This document shows positions 12,667 to 24,737 of a stretch of DNA of 64,000 nucleotides, piece after piece; position 1 is the stretch's first letter; each line of letters starts with the position of its first letter. The notes beneath the pieces are model-generated. The model was not told where the DNA came from. It saw only the letters and a program-made list of their open reading frames with translations, and did not search any database. The DNA is from Anas platyrhynchos (lineage: Eukaryota > Chordata > Aves > Anseriformes > Anatidae), in the NCBI RefSeq assembly GCF_047663525.1, contig NC_092590.1, forward strand, positions 57,186,001 through 57,250,000, read 5' to 3'. Both the position numbers and the translations under genes were made by a program.

Positions 12667-12707
12667 AATAAATAAAGTAAGCTGAAAAAAAAAAAAAAAA
12701 AAAAAAA
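12667..12707 (+). other. AATAAA hexamers followed by a 23-nt poly(A) run
   Basis: Two overlapping AATAAA hexamers (12667-12676) lie about 10 bases upstream of an A-run at 12685-12707. This is the arrangement left by a retrotransposed mRNA 3' end. No flanking target-site duplication or coding remnant is visible upstream, so a chance poly(A) microsatellite is equally possible. Confidence 0.3.
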
Positions 12708-14414
12708 GGTAATACTCTATAATATTAAACTTGATAACACAGCTGTTTAAAATATTTTAGAAATGTATTTAGACTTATTCTTTTATATTAATGCCACATT
12801 GTTTCACGTGTAATCTCATCATCCCACTTACATTAGTGAATATTCCTCATGGGCAGAGAAGGTCTGTAAGCCTCCAGAAATGGTAGTGCAAAATATATTG
12901 TCAGAGCATTATAATGCAGAAATGCTTGCAGATTTCCAGTTACAAGTAGTACAATGTGCATTCAGGCTATGGTCATATTTAATAAATCACAGGCATAAAA
13001 TTTGTATTTTGCTAAGTTGTATATGCAAAGAGGTTTTCATCTAAATTTACTATATAAATCATGAACAAAGGTGTGATAATGATGTCCTACCATGATTAGA
13101 TGAACAGGCAAGGGTAAGTCATCAATCCTGAACCCCTGTAGAAAATAACATGCTGGATAATTTCACAGCTCGAGAGAAAAATTGAACTATGTATAGTCTT
13201 TCAGCACACTTCCTTTTTAATATTTCTTTCAATATAAACTATAAAATGAGAGTTTTTCAGCAACTGGACAGCATTGCCTTATTAATGATGTGTGGGAAAG
13301 AAAAACAGTTATTGACAAGTGAAGGTATGTATTCCACCATATGGATTTTAACGTTTTAATTATATTGTTCTATTTCTTTTTATGGCAACTTTTAGTGATG
13401 ATAATTTTTCAACTAATTAAAGACCAGCTGGTACTTAGCAAGCTAGGCACCCAATTAGGAATCCAGAACCTGGTAAACAACCTTTACTGCCAGCCAGATA
13501 GTTGAATCACCTCCTGTCACTGGCATGGAAGATTTTTTTTATTTTTTTTTTTCTGTAGTAGTTGTTTTATAAAGGCATGTTTTAGTCATATTGACTGGCT
13601 CTGCCGAATGCTGTTCTTTGAGGCCAGCACAAGGATCGGACATCACATTCACTTTTTCTTTTTTTCAAGCCTGCTACACCTTGCAGCTTTCTTCATTTAT
13701 TATTTATTGAGTTAGTTAGTTTACTAACAATTAAAAGACTTTTTTTGGGGGAAAAGTTTTAGGGAACAGTAAAACAGATATACACCCTCAATCCAGAAAG
13801 CAGTTTGTCTGCAGCAACCTACCACTACTTAAATGATGTTATTTCAGATTGAGGTCTAGTTTTCCCATGCTACTTAAACTGTACAGTCCATGTAAATACA
13901 GACCATATTTATTCTGCGTACGACTGTGGAGTAAATAAATAATCAAAAATTAAAAAAAAACATGTTATCTTGACTCTAAAAAGCAAACACCACAGAATTT
14001 TTAAGTTCAGCAGCAATGAAAAAGAAATCTCTGTAGCTTTTCCAGATTATTTTCATTCAGTGATCAGTCTAAAATAGATGATTAATTGTGAATTTATTGG
14101 AAGAGAAAATGGGGAGAGAAGAAAGTCTGCAGACAACAGAATCAGTTAGGTTAGGCAAAGCTAGAAAAAGCTGAAGGTAAATTCAAGTGCAAGTCACAGT
14201 TTTTGATAACTGCAGGGTTTCATACTGAATGAATAGTTTAAATGGTTATTTACTGCAGCAAGCCACCTTCTAAACCACTCAGGAAACAGATTTGATGTAA
14301 AGCTTCTACTTAACATACGGCCATGCTAAAAAAGACAAAAATGTTAGTATGTATCAAAGTAAAAATTAAAAATAAAATAAAATAAAAAGTAGCTACAAAG
14401 TTGACAGTTTTGTG

Positions 14415-14456
14415 GTTTTTTGTTTTGTTTTGTTTTGTTTGTTTGTTTTGTTTTTT
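14415..14456. repeat. (GTTTT)n-type simple repeat
   Basis: Repeated TTTTG and TTTG units. The antisense open frame across it is an artefact. Confidence 0.85.
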
Positions 14457-14780
14457 CCAGATCTAGTGCTTGTTTAAGTAATACTGGGGGAAAAAAAGCA
14501 CTGTTGCCAGAGCTAAGAGGTGTACAGATTTTACATGCATGAAACAGAAGTCTTGAGCTATCTAGGTTGAAAAGGAGGTGAAAGGAAGTGTTTGTAAAGG
14601 AACAACATGAGAATTTCAATAGACTTGATACATGAAGATTTATATTTCATAGTTTTAGTGATGAGAAATTAGTCATGTGTTCACAGCAGGCTGACAGCTC
14701 CAGATGTTAAAGTTTCCTATACAAATGATAGCCACTTGCTGTGACAGCCTCTGCTCTTTGCCTTTGTTCTTGCTTTGTAG

Positions 14781-14804
14781 ATCTGTCAGCACAGGAGAAG
14801 AAAG
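14781..14804 (+). other. Candidate 24-nt microexon (splice-signal only)
   Basis: A long pyrimidine tract from about 14750 ends in GCTTTGTAG. It is followed by 24 bases and then AAAG|GTAGGC, a plausible donor. The interval is divisible by three and open in the frames reading ICQHRRRK and, offset by one base, SVSTGEE. No flanking exon is recognised, so this rests on splice signals alone. Confidence 0.2.
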
Positions 14805-16269
14805 GTAGGCTTCCTTCCTATAGGGGGAAAAGTAGATCTTTCAGTGGAGATGCAACACAGGAAGTTTTTAAATGATTTAAAAAATAAGGCTGTATCCAGT
14901 TCTTGATGACATGATAACTCTTTGCCAAAAGCAATAACTCAGACTAAAAGTTTAGGAGGAGTAGATGCTTCTATGAGCTATGAAAATATCCATTTGTTTT
15001 CAAAAGGCAGAGAACATTCAGTTTGGAGAAGAATATTGCTCCTTCTGTGTGCTTCTGTTGGAAATTGTAGATTCTGGTGAGAGGATTAGGAGATGTCAGA
15101 AAGTTGCAGGGACAAAGATGAAGATCACAGTCACAAATGTGAGATCATGCAAGTTTCCCAGGCTCAGATTTTCAGCTAAACACCCATGTTACCTACATTC
15201 CTTTCTTCCTCCTAAATTTGCTCAAGGAGATTCAAGATCTACTGTAATTTTAACTCCTTACTCCTGCTACGTGTGAATGTTTAATTTTGCACAGCCCTAC
15301 TGGCCTCCTCTGCTAGTCTTGATCAAAGTGATGGCATTGCAAGTAGAAGAACTCCTTTTGTGTTTATCAGTAACCACCTGAACCAGGCAGCCTGTTTTGC
15401 TGTGTATAAGATTCAGGTTATCAGAATCCTGCATCAGCCAGTTCCCAATTCCTTATGCTGCCTGGACTGGGAGGTATTGTAGCCTTTGCCTCTGCTGAAA
15501 GCCCAAGTTTTTACCATGCTTCTGAGTTTTCTTGGAACCTTGCTTAATAACAATAGAATTGAAATAAATAAAGAGTAGTAATAATAATAAAATCTGTGGT
15601 AGGAAACTGTTATTAGAAATAAAGTTTTCCCTCTGTGCTTTAAGTTGTTCCCATTAATCTGGGACAGCAGAGAGAGTGGAAATAACAATGGAGTATACCC
15701 CAAGCATTACACTAAATTTGTGAAGTTGCATTGAAAATGAATTGCTAGTTAGAAAGAACATTTCTGATGGTTAGGATCAGATTAAAACTGAAATCAAGGT
15801 GTATTCATCAGAGCTGGCTCTGGGGCGTATCCAAGATCTTTTGGCAGCATTCTTTTCTGAACTGTTTCCATGAATGACATCCTTTTAACCCAACCAAAAA
15901 TATTTGAGCTTTTGTGAAACATTTGTAGCATTAATGCTACTGATTATGGTGAATGTTAAGCAGCTGTTTTGAAAACTTAGATATCTTGGCTGTTTCCCAA
16001 TATTTATTTTTTCAAAGAATTGATGAGTTTAGATTACTTTATAGGTGGACTGCCAATAACATTTAATTTTGTTCCTTTCTTTTCCTTCTGTTAATCAAGC
16101 CCAATAAAAATGTTTGATTCTGTGTCCATTGCTTTCACTTTGAATAGCTGGTAAAAAGAACATACAATCATTGGGTATTTCAATGTATTGCTACCTGATT
16201 ACAAGTAAAATTGATATGTCTTATCTTTTTCCTATCTAAAGTGACCATATAAGATTGAGAACATCCATG

Positions 16270-16340
16270 AGGTTTGGGGTTGGACCTGATGATCTATTGA
16301 GGTCCCTTCCAACCCCCACAATTCTGTGATTCTGTGATTT
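16270..16340 (+). mobile_element. CR1 LINE 3' tip
   Basis: The sequence GGGGTTGGACCTGATGATCT, then GAGGTCCCTTCCAACCC, followed by two ATTCTGTG octamers, is the standard 3' end of an avian CR1. The copy is strongly 5'-truncated (about 70 bp), as is normal for CR1 integration. Confidence 0.92.
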
Positions 16341-18361
16341 GTTTGACTCTGAAATCAGTGTTTAATTTTGTTATTTTATCTATGGGCATTCTATCTTATT
16401 TAGGCATGAAATTTATTTTTATTATTAGTTACATTGTGGCACTACCCAGAAATGTCAGTCTACAATATGTGGAAATAAACAGAGGCGTGCGAAGAAACCA
16501 TTGGTTATGTATATTGACAGTTGAATTCAGCATTATAGAGAAGATATAGTTGTTCTCTTACAGAAAATTAGTTGAGTCAAATGCAGTCACTTTACTAGTA
16601 CTGATAGTTAGCTCCTGTTGATTTTTAAATGCTTTTTACATGGGACAGTAGAACTGGGAGGGGCTTCCTGATTCACAGTCTCTGTCTCTCCTCTGAGACA
16701 GAGGAAAACCTTTTCCATATCTTAAATGAGTAAAATATTTCAGTAATGTTCTAGAGATCTTAAAATCTCCAGTAACACCATGTTTGTTGACCTGCCTTTA
16801 GCTATAGGTAATCTCCATTGCTTCATAAATATGTTTCCTCCTACTGCAGGAGAGCAAGAAGTGGAGGGGAATCCTGGAATGCAGGACATTATCTTCTGGC
16901 ACAGCTCAGAACTGAGGTTCATCCTGATGCTGCAAACACAAATGAGACAGCACAGTGTTCTTTGGGTAATTACAGCCATCCCTTGTTGTGAAGGGACTTA
17001 CCACTTTGTGCAAATCAGTGTGGAAACAGGTTTGTGGTCAGACCATATGTAGAGCTTGCACAGCTTTGTTTTTTCTTTCCTAGACCTGATAGAAATCATT
17101 ACACAAATTATAGAAACTGTACTTCATACATGGAATAGTAAAAACAAAACTAAGCAAAGCAACTAAGTAGCAACTGGGATTGCCATAAATATTTAATTTA
17201 ATTTAATTTAGTTCTCCTCTGGCTATAAGAAGACAGAGGTCTCAGCTGCCGAGGCTGGGAATGAAGAAGCTACATTTTCATATAAAGTCCCAAATATGAA
17301 TTACTTTTCAATATCACTAGTATTGACTTTGTTGCTTGAGACAGATCTTGATGAATGCACTAGTGCCTTTATTCATTATTGTTCCAGAACAGAGCAGATG
17401 GACAGCCTGAAAGAGTTAAGGAGGTCAGCCTGTGTAAGACTGGTAACCTGCTATTAGTGCTCTTTTAGTGTTTTGTTTTTTGTTTTTTGTTTTTTTTTTT
17501 TTTTTTGAGGTAATGGGATATGAAATTAGCTTTAGACACTCAGCAAGTTTGTTTGAAAATATCAAATATCCCAGACCTACTATACCCACTTCTTCTTCTT
17601 GACTTACTGAACACTTCACTAGGAAATGTCTTCTTAGGAAACCTTCTTGAAAGACCTCTTAACCTGTGCTGCAATTTAGGTGTAACAACTGAGCAGATGA
17701 GCCTAAAGATTTCTCCCATTCTATCTACTAGAACTGATGAGTGCTTGAAAGATGTACAAAATTCTTCCTTTGCTCAAGTGCATGTATTACTTCCAAGACT
17801 ACAATATCTTTATGTGTTTTAGGCATCTTAGTTTGGATGATGTAATTTTCATTATTACTGTATTTCAAAGGGAACAAAGCTAAGCCAGTACTTTATGATG
17901 CATCTCCCACAATCAGAATAGCCTGAAAATGAATTAAAGTACAAGAATAGAATCAAAATAAATGAAATTTATAGCTGGGAATATAAAATGAATGGCAAAC
18001 ATTGCCAGTAATTTTATAGGATGATCTTTGATTATCTTTATTGTCATTATAGTGACACATTTTTTGTTGTTTTTATTTAAATTATTTTTCTACAGGAGAA
18101 AAGTATTTTTGATTTTCTTGTGATAGCAGTGACTTAGTCTATTCATCTTTGATTTTCTAATAATTTTTTTCAGTTCCAAACAAAGATTTATATTTTATTT
18201 TTGAGAAAAAAAAAAAAAAGAGAGAGAAAAAAAAAGAGAACGACAACAACACCAAAAACACTCTAAAGAATGTTTAATTGTTAGAAAAATAAGATAAAGG
18301 AAGCATGGTCTACCAAGAAAATTACTGTCATGTTGCAAAATATATCTATTAAAAAATGAGT

Positions 18362-18384
18362 GGGGGGGAGGGAGGGGGGGAGGA
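18362..18384 (+). other. G-rich tract with quadruplex potential
   Basis: Seven G, A, three G, A, seven G, then AGGA. Four runs of three G with single-base loops can be formed. It follows an A-rich stretch, so the neighbourhood is strongly purine-biased. Confidence 0.7.
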
Positions 18385-19756
18385 GAGAGAATTTCTAAAT
18401 TAAAACTTGGTGGAAGGTCAATATTTGCATTTTAATATGAATATTTTAGTAAGTATTTTGCCATTATGAGACCTTAAACTCATTGCATTTTGGTATAAAG
18501 ATAGAATGAAGGTATAAAAGGAACTATGGATTTGTGGAATTTGAACAAGTATCATGCATTTCTAATTCTTCTTCCATCTACCAGTGGTACTAAGACTTAG
18601 TATCTGATATAAAGCAAACAAAACACCCAATCAAATTACTAAAATGAAGAAGTAGTCTTCTGCTTTGATGTGTAAGAGTCTGAAGAAATTATCTCTTTTT
18701 TAGTTGTTGCTGTTTTAACACACATAAGTGACAAGCATTTAGTACATCTGTTCAGCTGACAATAGAGCTTTGTCACTGGGATGACAAATGAAAAAGGATT
18801 GGATTAACTTAGTTATAAAGAGATTTACATTTTACTTCATCTGACTCTTCTCCACAAGATGGATGAATTACAAATAATAATTTCTTCTGAAGCCACCATT
18901 ATAGAACGAAGTTGAAAAATTCCACTCACTGAAATATGCATCATATATCTGGCAGGTAAACCCAAAGAAAGTTCCTTCTTTTATTAACTGAACTCACAGG
19001 AGAAAACAGAGTTTGTATGATGTATGACCTTATTATGTTGCTGGAGCACAGGAATGCTACTATGCTGTTGAATACAATGCCTTCACCATTTTTTTCTCTG
19101 GTACGCCTTGGCACATTTAGTGGTAGAAGGGTTGATGCCATCAATGTAAGACTCTTCAAGGTTTCATATTTTTAGAATGATAGAGAAAGATAAAGTCTGA
19201 GCTTCTCACAAAAGCCTTGGCAAAGTGTTTCTCTTGTTTTCTCAACCATCGCTTTTCATATAATATGCATTGAGTAATTTTTAGTCTGGATTTTATTTAA
19301 TACCATAGTTAAGCAAAATTAAGTGTTGCACAAGTTTAATATTAACCTGAATGTCTGATGGATCATTTTCTAAACATTCAGATAACACTAAAAGATCAAC
19401 ATAACTGTAAAAGTGCATTAAAAAACATAGGATCTAGAGAGAAAGAAGGAAGAAAGTATTTCAGAATCATAAAGTCTTTACTGAAACAAAATGACAGCAA
19501 AAGCTTTTGAAAAAAAATTGACAATTGTCAAATGAACCAATAACTGTGAAATATAGTATTTTGCTTTCCTAAGATGGTCAGCTGTAACAGAGTGATTAAG
19601 CATGAATGTGAGATTTTCATCTGCTGGCTTTATTCTCTGGGTCAAATTCTATCTGCAGAAGCCTACATGTTTATCAGAATTTTAGAAAGCATGCCAGTCT
19701 AAAAATAGTACACTATATTAAAAATATATATGTTCAGAGAATCAAGAAATGATATC

Positions 19757-19797
19757 TGTGTGTGTGTGTGTGTGTTTGTTTTTGTTTTGTTTTGTTT
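19757..19797. repeat. (TG)n(TTTTG)n compound microsatellite
   Basis: About nine TG units run directly into TTTTG pentamers. Confidence 0.9.
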
Positions 19798-19879
19798 TAA
19801 AGTCAGTTAGCTTCAGCAATATAAATATGACTGACTCCTGTTCCAAGTTCTCTGACATATTTGCACCTTTATAGTGTTT

Positions 19880-19904
19880 TGTTGTTGTTGTTGTTGTTGT
19901 TGTT
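19880..19904. repeat. (TTG)n microsatellite
   Basis: Eight perfect GTT units. Confidence 0.9.
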
Positions 19905-21149
19905 TTCTAGTAGCAGCATTTTTATCATTTATTGCAATGCAGTCGGTCTTTCAACAACATCCATAATTGCAGAGCTGGGTCCCAGATGATTGAGATTGGT
20001 AAAAATATGCAAGCATCACAGCCTTGGTTGTGTTCACGTTGTGGTGCTGACAGCCACAAAAGCATAGAATACAGTAAGTACCTCTAGAGGGCTCCCAAGT
20101 TATTTAAAGAGTTACAACCCTATTACTTTACACAAAAGGTTATTTTTCTCTTACAGTGGGTTTCTTGTGTTTATTTATTTATTTATTTCTCATCCTCCAT
20201 TTTTTTTTTCTTTGAGTAGTTCCATATTTATATTTCATTAGATATTTTCTAGTCTGTTTATGTACCTTTCATTAACATTTCCTCCTCTCCTTCTTCCCTT
20301 CCTGACTCCTTTTGAACATACTTCAAATCTTCATTGTCTCCTTAGGATTGTCTTAAAAGCAAAATCTGTGATCTGTTTGCTTCTGTACAAAGACTAAAGG
20401 GGGTGTGCTGCTCCAGGACAGCCTTTTAGACTATGAATGCAAGGTCACTCCCAGAGTCCTAGTCATCAGCATCAAGCAAAGCAGTATTTTACACATACTA
20501 TCCTCCTTTGTATGTCTTCTTCTTTGCTATCTGTTTTAATTTCTTTATACTGTCCAGCCAGTTAAAATATAAACATTATTAGATTTATTTTTTATGTTTC
20601 CAAAATCATAGCTTTTGAGTTCCCTATGTTGCTCTTACCCAACATGGAGTTCCTTTTATGTCAATGTGCAGTGGGAATTAGTACTTTTTATTCAAACTTT
20701 AAGGAATGTATACCTATTCTGTTGTACATGGGTGTTTGGGGTGGGAGGTAAGGCTAAGTGCTGGTATTTTATTTTTTTGTTTTTTTTTTCGATCTAGGTG
20801 TAACTTTATGCCACTTTGCACGTGTGTAGTAACCACAGTCAGAACAACATCCTGAGAAAACTAGTATGGCTGTTGTCTGTGTTCCTTCTAAGAAATAGCT
20901 AAAGAAGAAGTATATTTTAATGCGTGTAATTATACCTGTCAGTTTTCAAAGGTGAAAGGCAACTGAAGTCTGAATGTGGTCCTTTGGGATGAAACCCTGA
21001 CTCCTCTCAAGCTGGCTGAAGTTTGTGCATTGACCTAACCAGGGACCTGATTTTGACCTCTACTTTATGTGTGTCCAGAAAAGTAAGGGTAAGAGAGTAA
21101 AGGTAGGCTCATTCTAATCTATGCCAGCACGTATACAGTGTTTTCTGCA

Positions 21150-21813
21150 GCTGGAATAAACACCAAATAGAACGTGTGAAAGGTGGCTTGAAAACTATGC
21201 AGAGGAAAAGGATCTGGGGGTGCTGATTGATGTTTGCCTGAACACGAGCTGGCAGTGTGCCCAGGTGGTCAAGAAAGCCAAAAACATCCTGTCTTGTATC
21301 AGGAATAGCGTAGCCAACAGGACCAGGGAGGTGACTGTTCCTTCTTCAAGAAGGATATCGAGGCCCTGGAATGTGTCCAGAGAAGGGCTACGAAGCTGGT
21401 GAAGGGCCTGGAACACAAGGACTGTAAGCAGTGGCTGAGGGAACTGGGGTTGTTTAGTCTGGAGGGGAGGAGGCTCAGGGGAGACCTTATTGCTCTCTAG
21501 AACTACTTGAAAGGAAGGTGTGGGGAGCTGGGGGTCAGCTTCTTCTTGCAGGTAATTAGTGGTAGGACAAGAGGGAGTGGCCTCAAGCTGTGCCAGGGGA
21601 AGTTCAAGTTGGAAATTAGGAGACATTTCTTCTCAGAAAGAGTAGTGAGGCATTGGAACAGGTTGCCCAGGGAGGTAGTGGAGTCACCATCCCTGGGGGT
21701 GTTTAAGGAAAGGTTGGACATGGTTTAGTGAGTGACATTGGTAGTAGGGTGATGGTTGGACCAGATGATATTGAAGGTCTTTTCCAACCTTTATGATTCT
21801 ATGATTCTATGAC
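21150..21813 (+). mobile_element. CR1 LINE fragment with internal RT deletion
   Basis: The plus strand encodes the C-terminal part of CR1 reverse transcriptase: WLENYAEEKDLGVLIDVCLN, then WQCAQVVKKAKNILSCIRN and NRTREVTVP near 21184-21345. It then jumps straight to [18 protein letters not shown]-like sequence. About 20 residues present between these parts in the better copy at 45.6-46.1 kb are missing. The element continues through the 3' UTR and ends with two ATTCTATG octamers at 21796-21811. Stops and frameshifts make it dead. The open frames on the minus strand over this interval are antisense shadows. Its octamer differs from the ATTCTGTG type of the copies at 16, 33, 40 and 45 kb. Confidence 0.93.
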
Positions 21814-22104
21814 TAATCAGTATGATAAGTTAATGAATGTGGCATGTGTAATGGCACTATAAGATGGTATAGTTTACATCAACATATGGTATGAACAAAC
21901 GCCACAGACAGATGTATTTCAGTTGCTCCTTCAACTAGGGAATGCATTAGGGAAATACCTGACAACAGAAATGTCGGAGGGCTTTACTGAAATCTCTTGA
22001 GTATCCATGTGAAGTGCATGGCAAAAGTTACCCAACAGTATTGAATGTTGATAACGAGAAAACTGAATCAAAGTTAAAGTTCATTAAGGAAGACTGTATG
22101 TCTG

Positions 22105-22164
22105 CAATGAAGTAATTACTTCATTGAAGCACTGAAGTAATTAGTATATTTTTTTAATTACTTC
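22105..22164. promoter_or_regulatory. Perfect 22-bp palindrome with clustered TAATTA-core sites
   Basis: Positions 22105-22126 form a perfect 22-bp palindrome (left half CAATGAAGTAA). The 10-mer GAAGTAATTA occurs at 22109 and 22134, and its inverse TAATTACTTC at 22113 and 22155. TAATTA is the core recognised by many homeodomain proteins. A regulatory role is inference; this could also be hairpin-templated duplication. Confidence 0.35.
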
Positions 22165-22262
22165 ATATATATATATGAACATGCATATATAGACATATAT
22201 ATGAACATGTGTATGTGCACACATGTATATGCATAAATATATATATACGTATACATATGTAT
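22164..22262. repeat. Imperfect alternating AT/ATGT tract
   Basis: About 100 bp of ATAT, ACATGTATGTGC and TATACGTATACATATG variants, mostly alternating purine and pyrimidine. This is a degenerate dinucleotide satellite with cruciform or Z-DNA potential. Confidence 0.75.
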
Positions 22263-24163
22263 GCACACCTCCCCCCTTAAAAAAAAATAAATAAAAAAAA
22301 AATCAGAAAACTTTTACCATGCTAAAGCCATCTCTGTACAGCAAAGCACATTCTTAAGTTTCACTGGCATGATAAAACCCTTCATGAAAGAACTGAAGTT
22401 GTTTATTTGAATATTAGTCATTCTTAACTTCATGTGTGTTTAAGCAGGATTGCCTTAATCTGAAGTAAATATGATCATGTTTTTGTTTTTTGTTTTGTTT
22501 TGTTTTTTTTAGCATTGTTTTTTTGAAAAGAAGACAACTGTTCTGAGCACACATACTTGCTTTAACAGATGAATATATTGATTAAATCAACAAAGAAGGT
22601 AAGGGGAAATAAATTTATTACCATTTCAAATGAGTGATGTGGATAGTACGTAGACTGTACATTTCAGTATGGTTTTCTGCCTTTTATAGGCCATTATATT
22701 GTCAAAATGTGACACTGACTCATATTGAGAATATGATCCAGTGCAAGTTTCCCAACATTTTCTATAGGATGTTTTAGTGAGTCATTTTCCACTTTGCTGT
22801 GAAAGATTTAAAGATGCAGGCATGCTTAATTTCAAGAGAGGGTTGAGCAGGACTGTCTCAAAATACCAAAATGTCTACTGACAAGTAATAAATAAATAGC
22901 TGGTATTTCTGTTTATAACAGAACAAGAAGTATTGGGCTTAAATGAAAGCACCTATGATTCAGTTTAGAAGTCAGGAAATTTAACACTGAGACTCATGGG
23001 GCACTGCAACATGTTGGCCAAGGAGTTTATGGAGTCTGTGCCAATGGAGGTCTCTGAGAAAATGATCTGTCCAGAAGGCAATAGCTGAGGATTATCTTGC
23101 CTAGGAGAGGTACTAGGTTATCCTTCCAGGTCCATTCCGGTTTTCTGTATGTATGTGACATTGCTATTATACATAATGATTTAAAAATGGACAGGTGTCT
23201 TCAGTGGTGCTCAAAGCCAAAAGAAAGCATACCTATAACATGCAGCAAAAATATTTTATTTACTTGTACTTTTGGCTCATTTCCATATTGTTTTTAACAC
23301 TAGAAAGAAATGAGGTAAAGAAAGAGAATTACAAAAATAAAAGTTTAGGTTTAGATAAAGAGTACCAGCAAAAATAGATGTATTATAAAATAAGTTGATG
23401 ATATTAGCAAATAATTTGACAACTAGCATAATATTTTCTCCCATGTTTAAAAGTATCCTTTAAATTGTTTTTACAAATAATTCATGAGGTACAATTTTCT
23501 TGTGAGCATCTTTAAATATTTAAAACTCCAGAGCTGCTGGCTTGCTTTGGCGGGGTACATAGGTCGTGTATTTTCTTTTGCTTTGAGTTAGACAACTTAA
23601 CCTTAAGAATCATGGTTTCAGCATAATATTAATGCCAAAGCCATGTTTTGTTATTGTAAAATTATCTGTCTTTAAATGTCTGCTGTGAACATATGGACCA
23701 AACCTACCAATAAAAGACATTTTGTATTTTTACTAGAAATATTGACATGAAAAAATTTTCATCTGTCTTTAGGTGCTTGACAAAGCCCATATGATTTTTT
23801 TTTTTTTTTTTTGGATAAATTTTGCTGCACTTGAAGCAAATGAACTTGGCTTTCAACTAGAAGAAAGTAACTATCTCTTTGAGATAGTTCTCATTTTAAT
23901 TTATGTTTTTGGCTTGTGCAAGACTGTATTCATAATATTCATAAAACACCATTCACAGATTATTTTATTTTTCATTCTGGTGAAAGAAATAAATTTAAAC
24001 AGAACTATATTTACATCTGTTTTTCTAAATATTAATATCATGTTTATTATCCCATTCACTGAGGGCTTGCTACTAGTTCTGCCAACTACCAGACATCAGA
24101 AATGATTGATGAGATACCTTTTAAAATGTAGCCAACAAACATGAGTTCAGTGATACTGCTGAT

Positions 24164-24169
<6 letters not shown>

Positions 24170-24194
<25 letters not shown>
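24170..24194. repeat. Poly(A) tract, 25 nt
   Basis: An uninterrupted A-run. No retrocopy is recognised upstream. Confidence 0.9.
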
Positions 24195-24737
24195 GGTGGA
24201 AAGAAAGAAAGGAAAAATGCATCACCAACAAGGTAGATCAGTAGTAAGGATCATATAACAACCAGAGGAATTAATAGAATATAAATAATTTATGTTTTTT
24301 CCACTGGAGGCACAAAATGATTATCTCTTTTACACAGGCCATCCTCTTGAACAAATCCGAGTTTCTGGCCATGATCTTCACATGTATTATTTCAAAACTG
24401 CTAAAAAACATGATGATTTGAAACAAAATTTATTCAGCTTTTCAGAATGGGGTAACCTGCTTTTAAAATTTTTAATACTATCAGTAAGGAAAGTGTTTGT
24501 TTTTTTTTCATGTGTCATGTTTTCCTGCAGAAATTGCAAAATAGAAGAGAAAAATGGCAAGCTCAGCATTGGTTTATAATGAGAAACTAAAACAATTTTC
24601 ATTAGAGGACAGACAAAGTAAGTAACATTGTATAGATAAAGAGAAGGACAGCTTATTTTAAAATTTTGTCATTAATATATATACCTTTGTATGCCCAAAA
24701 TAACTAATTGTTTTTGAAAATATTGAATATTTCCAGA

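Larger units (their letters stand above)
10953..16269. other. AT-rich unique sequence, no gene seen
   Basis: Contains poly(T) at 11387-11402, a TTTTTTG repeat at about 11800-11828, poly(A) at 12685-12707 and a GTTTT repeat at about 14415-14456. The open frames lack recognisable domains. One splice-bounded 24-base interval at 14781-14804 is noted separately. Confidence 0.6.
16341..21149. other. AT-rich unique sequence, no gene seen
   Basis: Holds T-rich simple sequence at 17470-17506, an A-rich tract at 18205-18240, a G-rich tract at 18362-18380, a TG plus TTTTG microsatellite at 19757-19797 and a TTG array at 19880-19904. The open frame at 16780-17052 has mixed composition but no motif I recognise. 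Confidence 0.6.
21814..24737. other. AT-rich unique sequence, no gene seen
   Basis: Contains the palindrome and alternating tract listed separately, T-rich runs near 22490-22510 and 23797-23812, and a 25-base poly(A) at 24170-24194. The open frames (for example 23773-24105) are poly(T) driven and rich in F, I and L. Confidence 0.6.

Noticed and set aside
21195-21626. 143-codon minus-strand frame
   Set aside because: Antisense to the CR1 RT fragment on the plus strand. Its length reflects the GC-rich element.
24531-24590. A frame after a good acceptor reads LQNRREKWQAQHW, resembling homeodomain helix 3 (QNRRxKW).
   Set aside because: The nearly invariant W and F before QNRR are absent, no helix 1-2 exon is visible, the frame ends within about 21 codons, and the codons come from an A/G-rich stretch. 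Probably chance.
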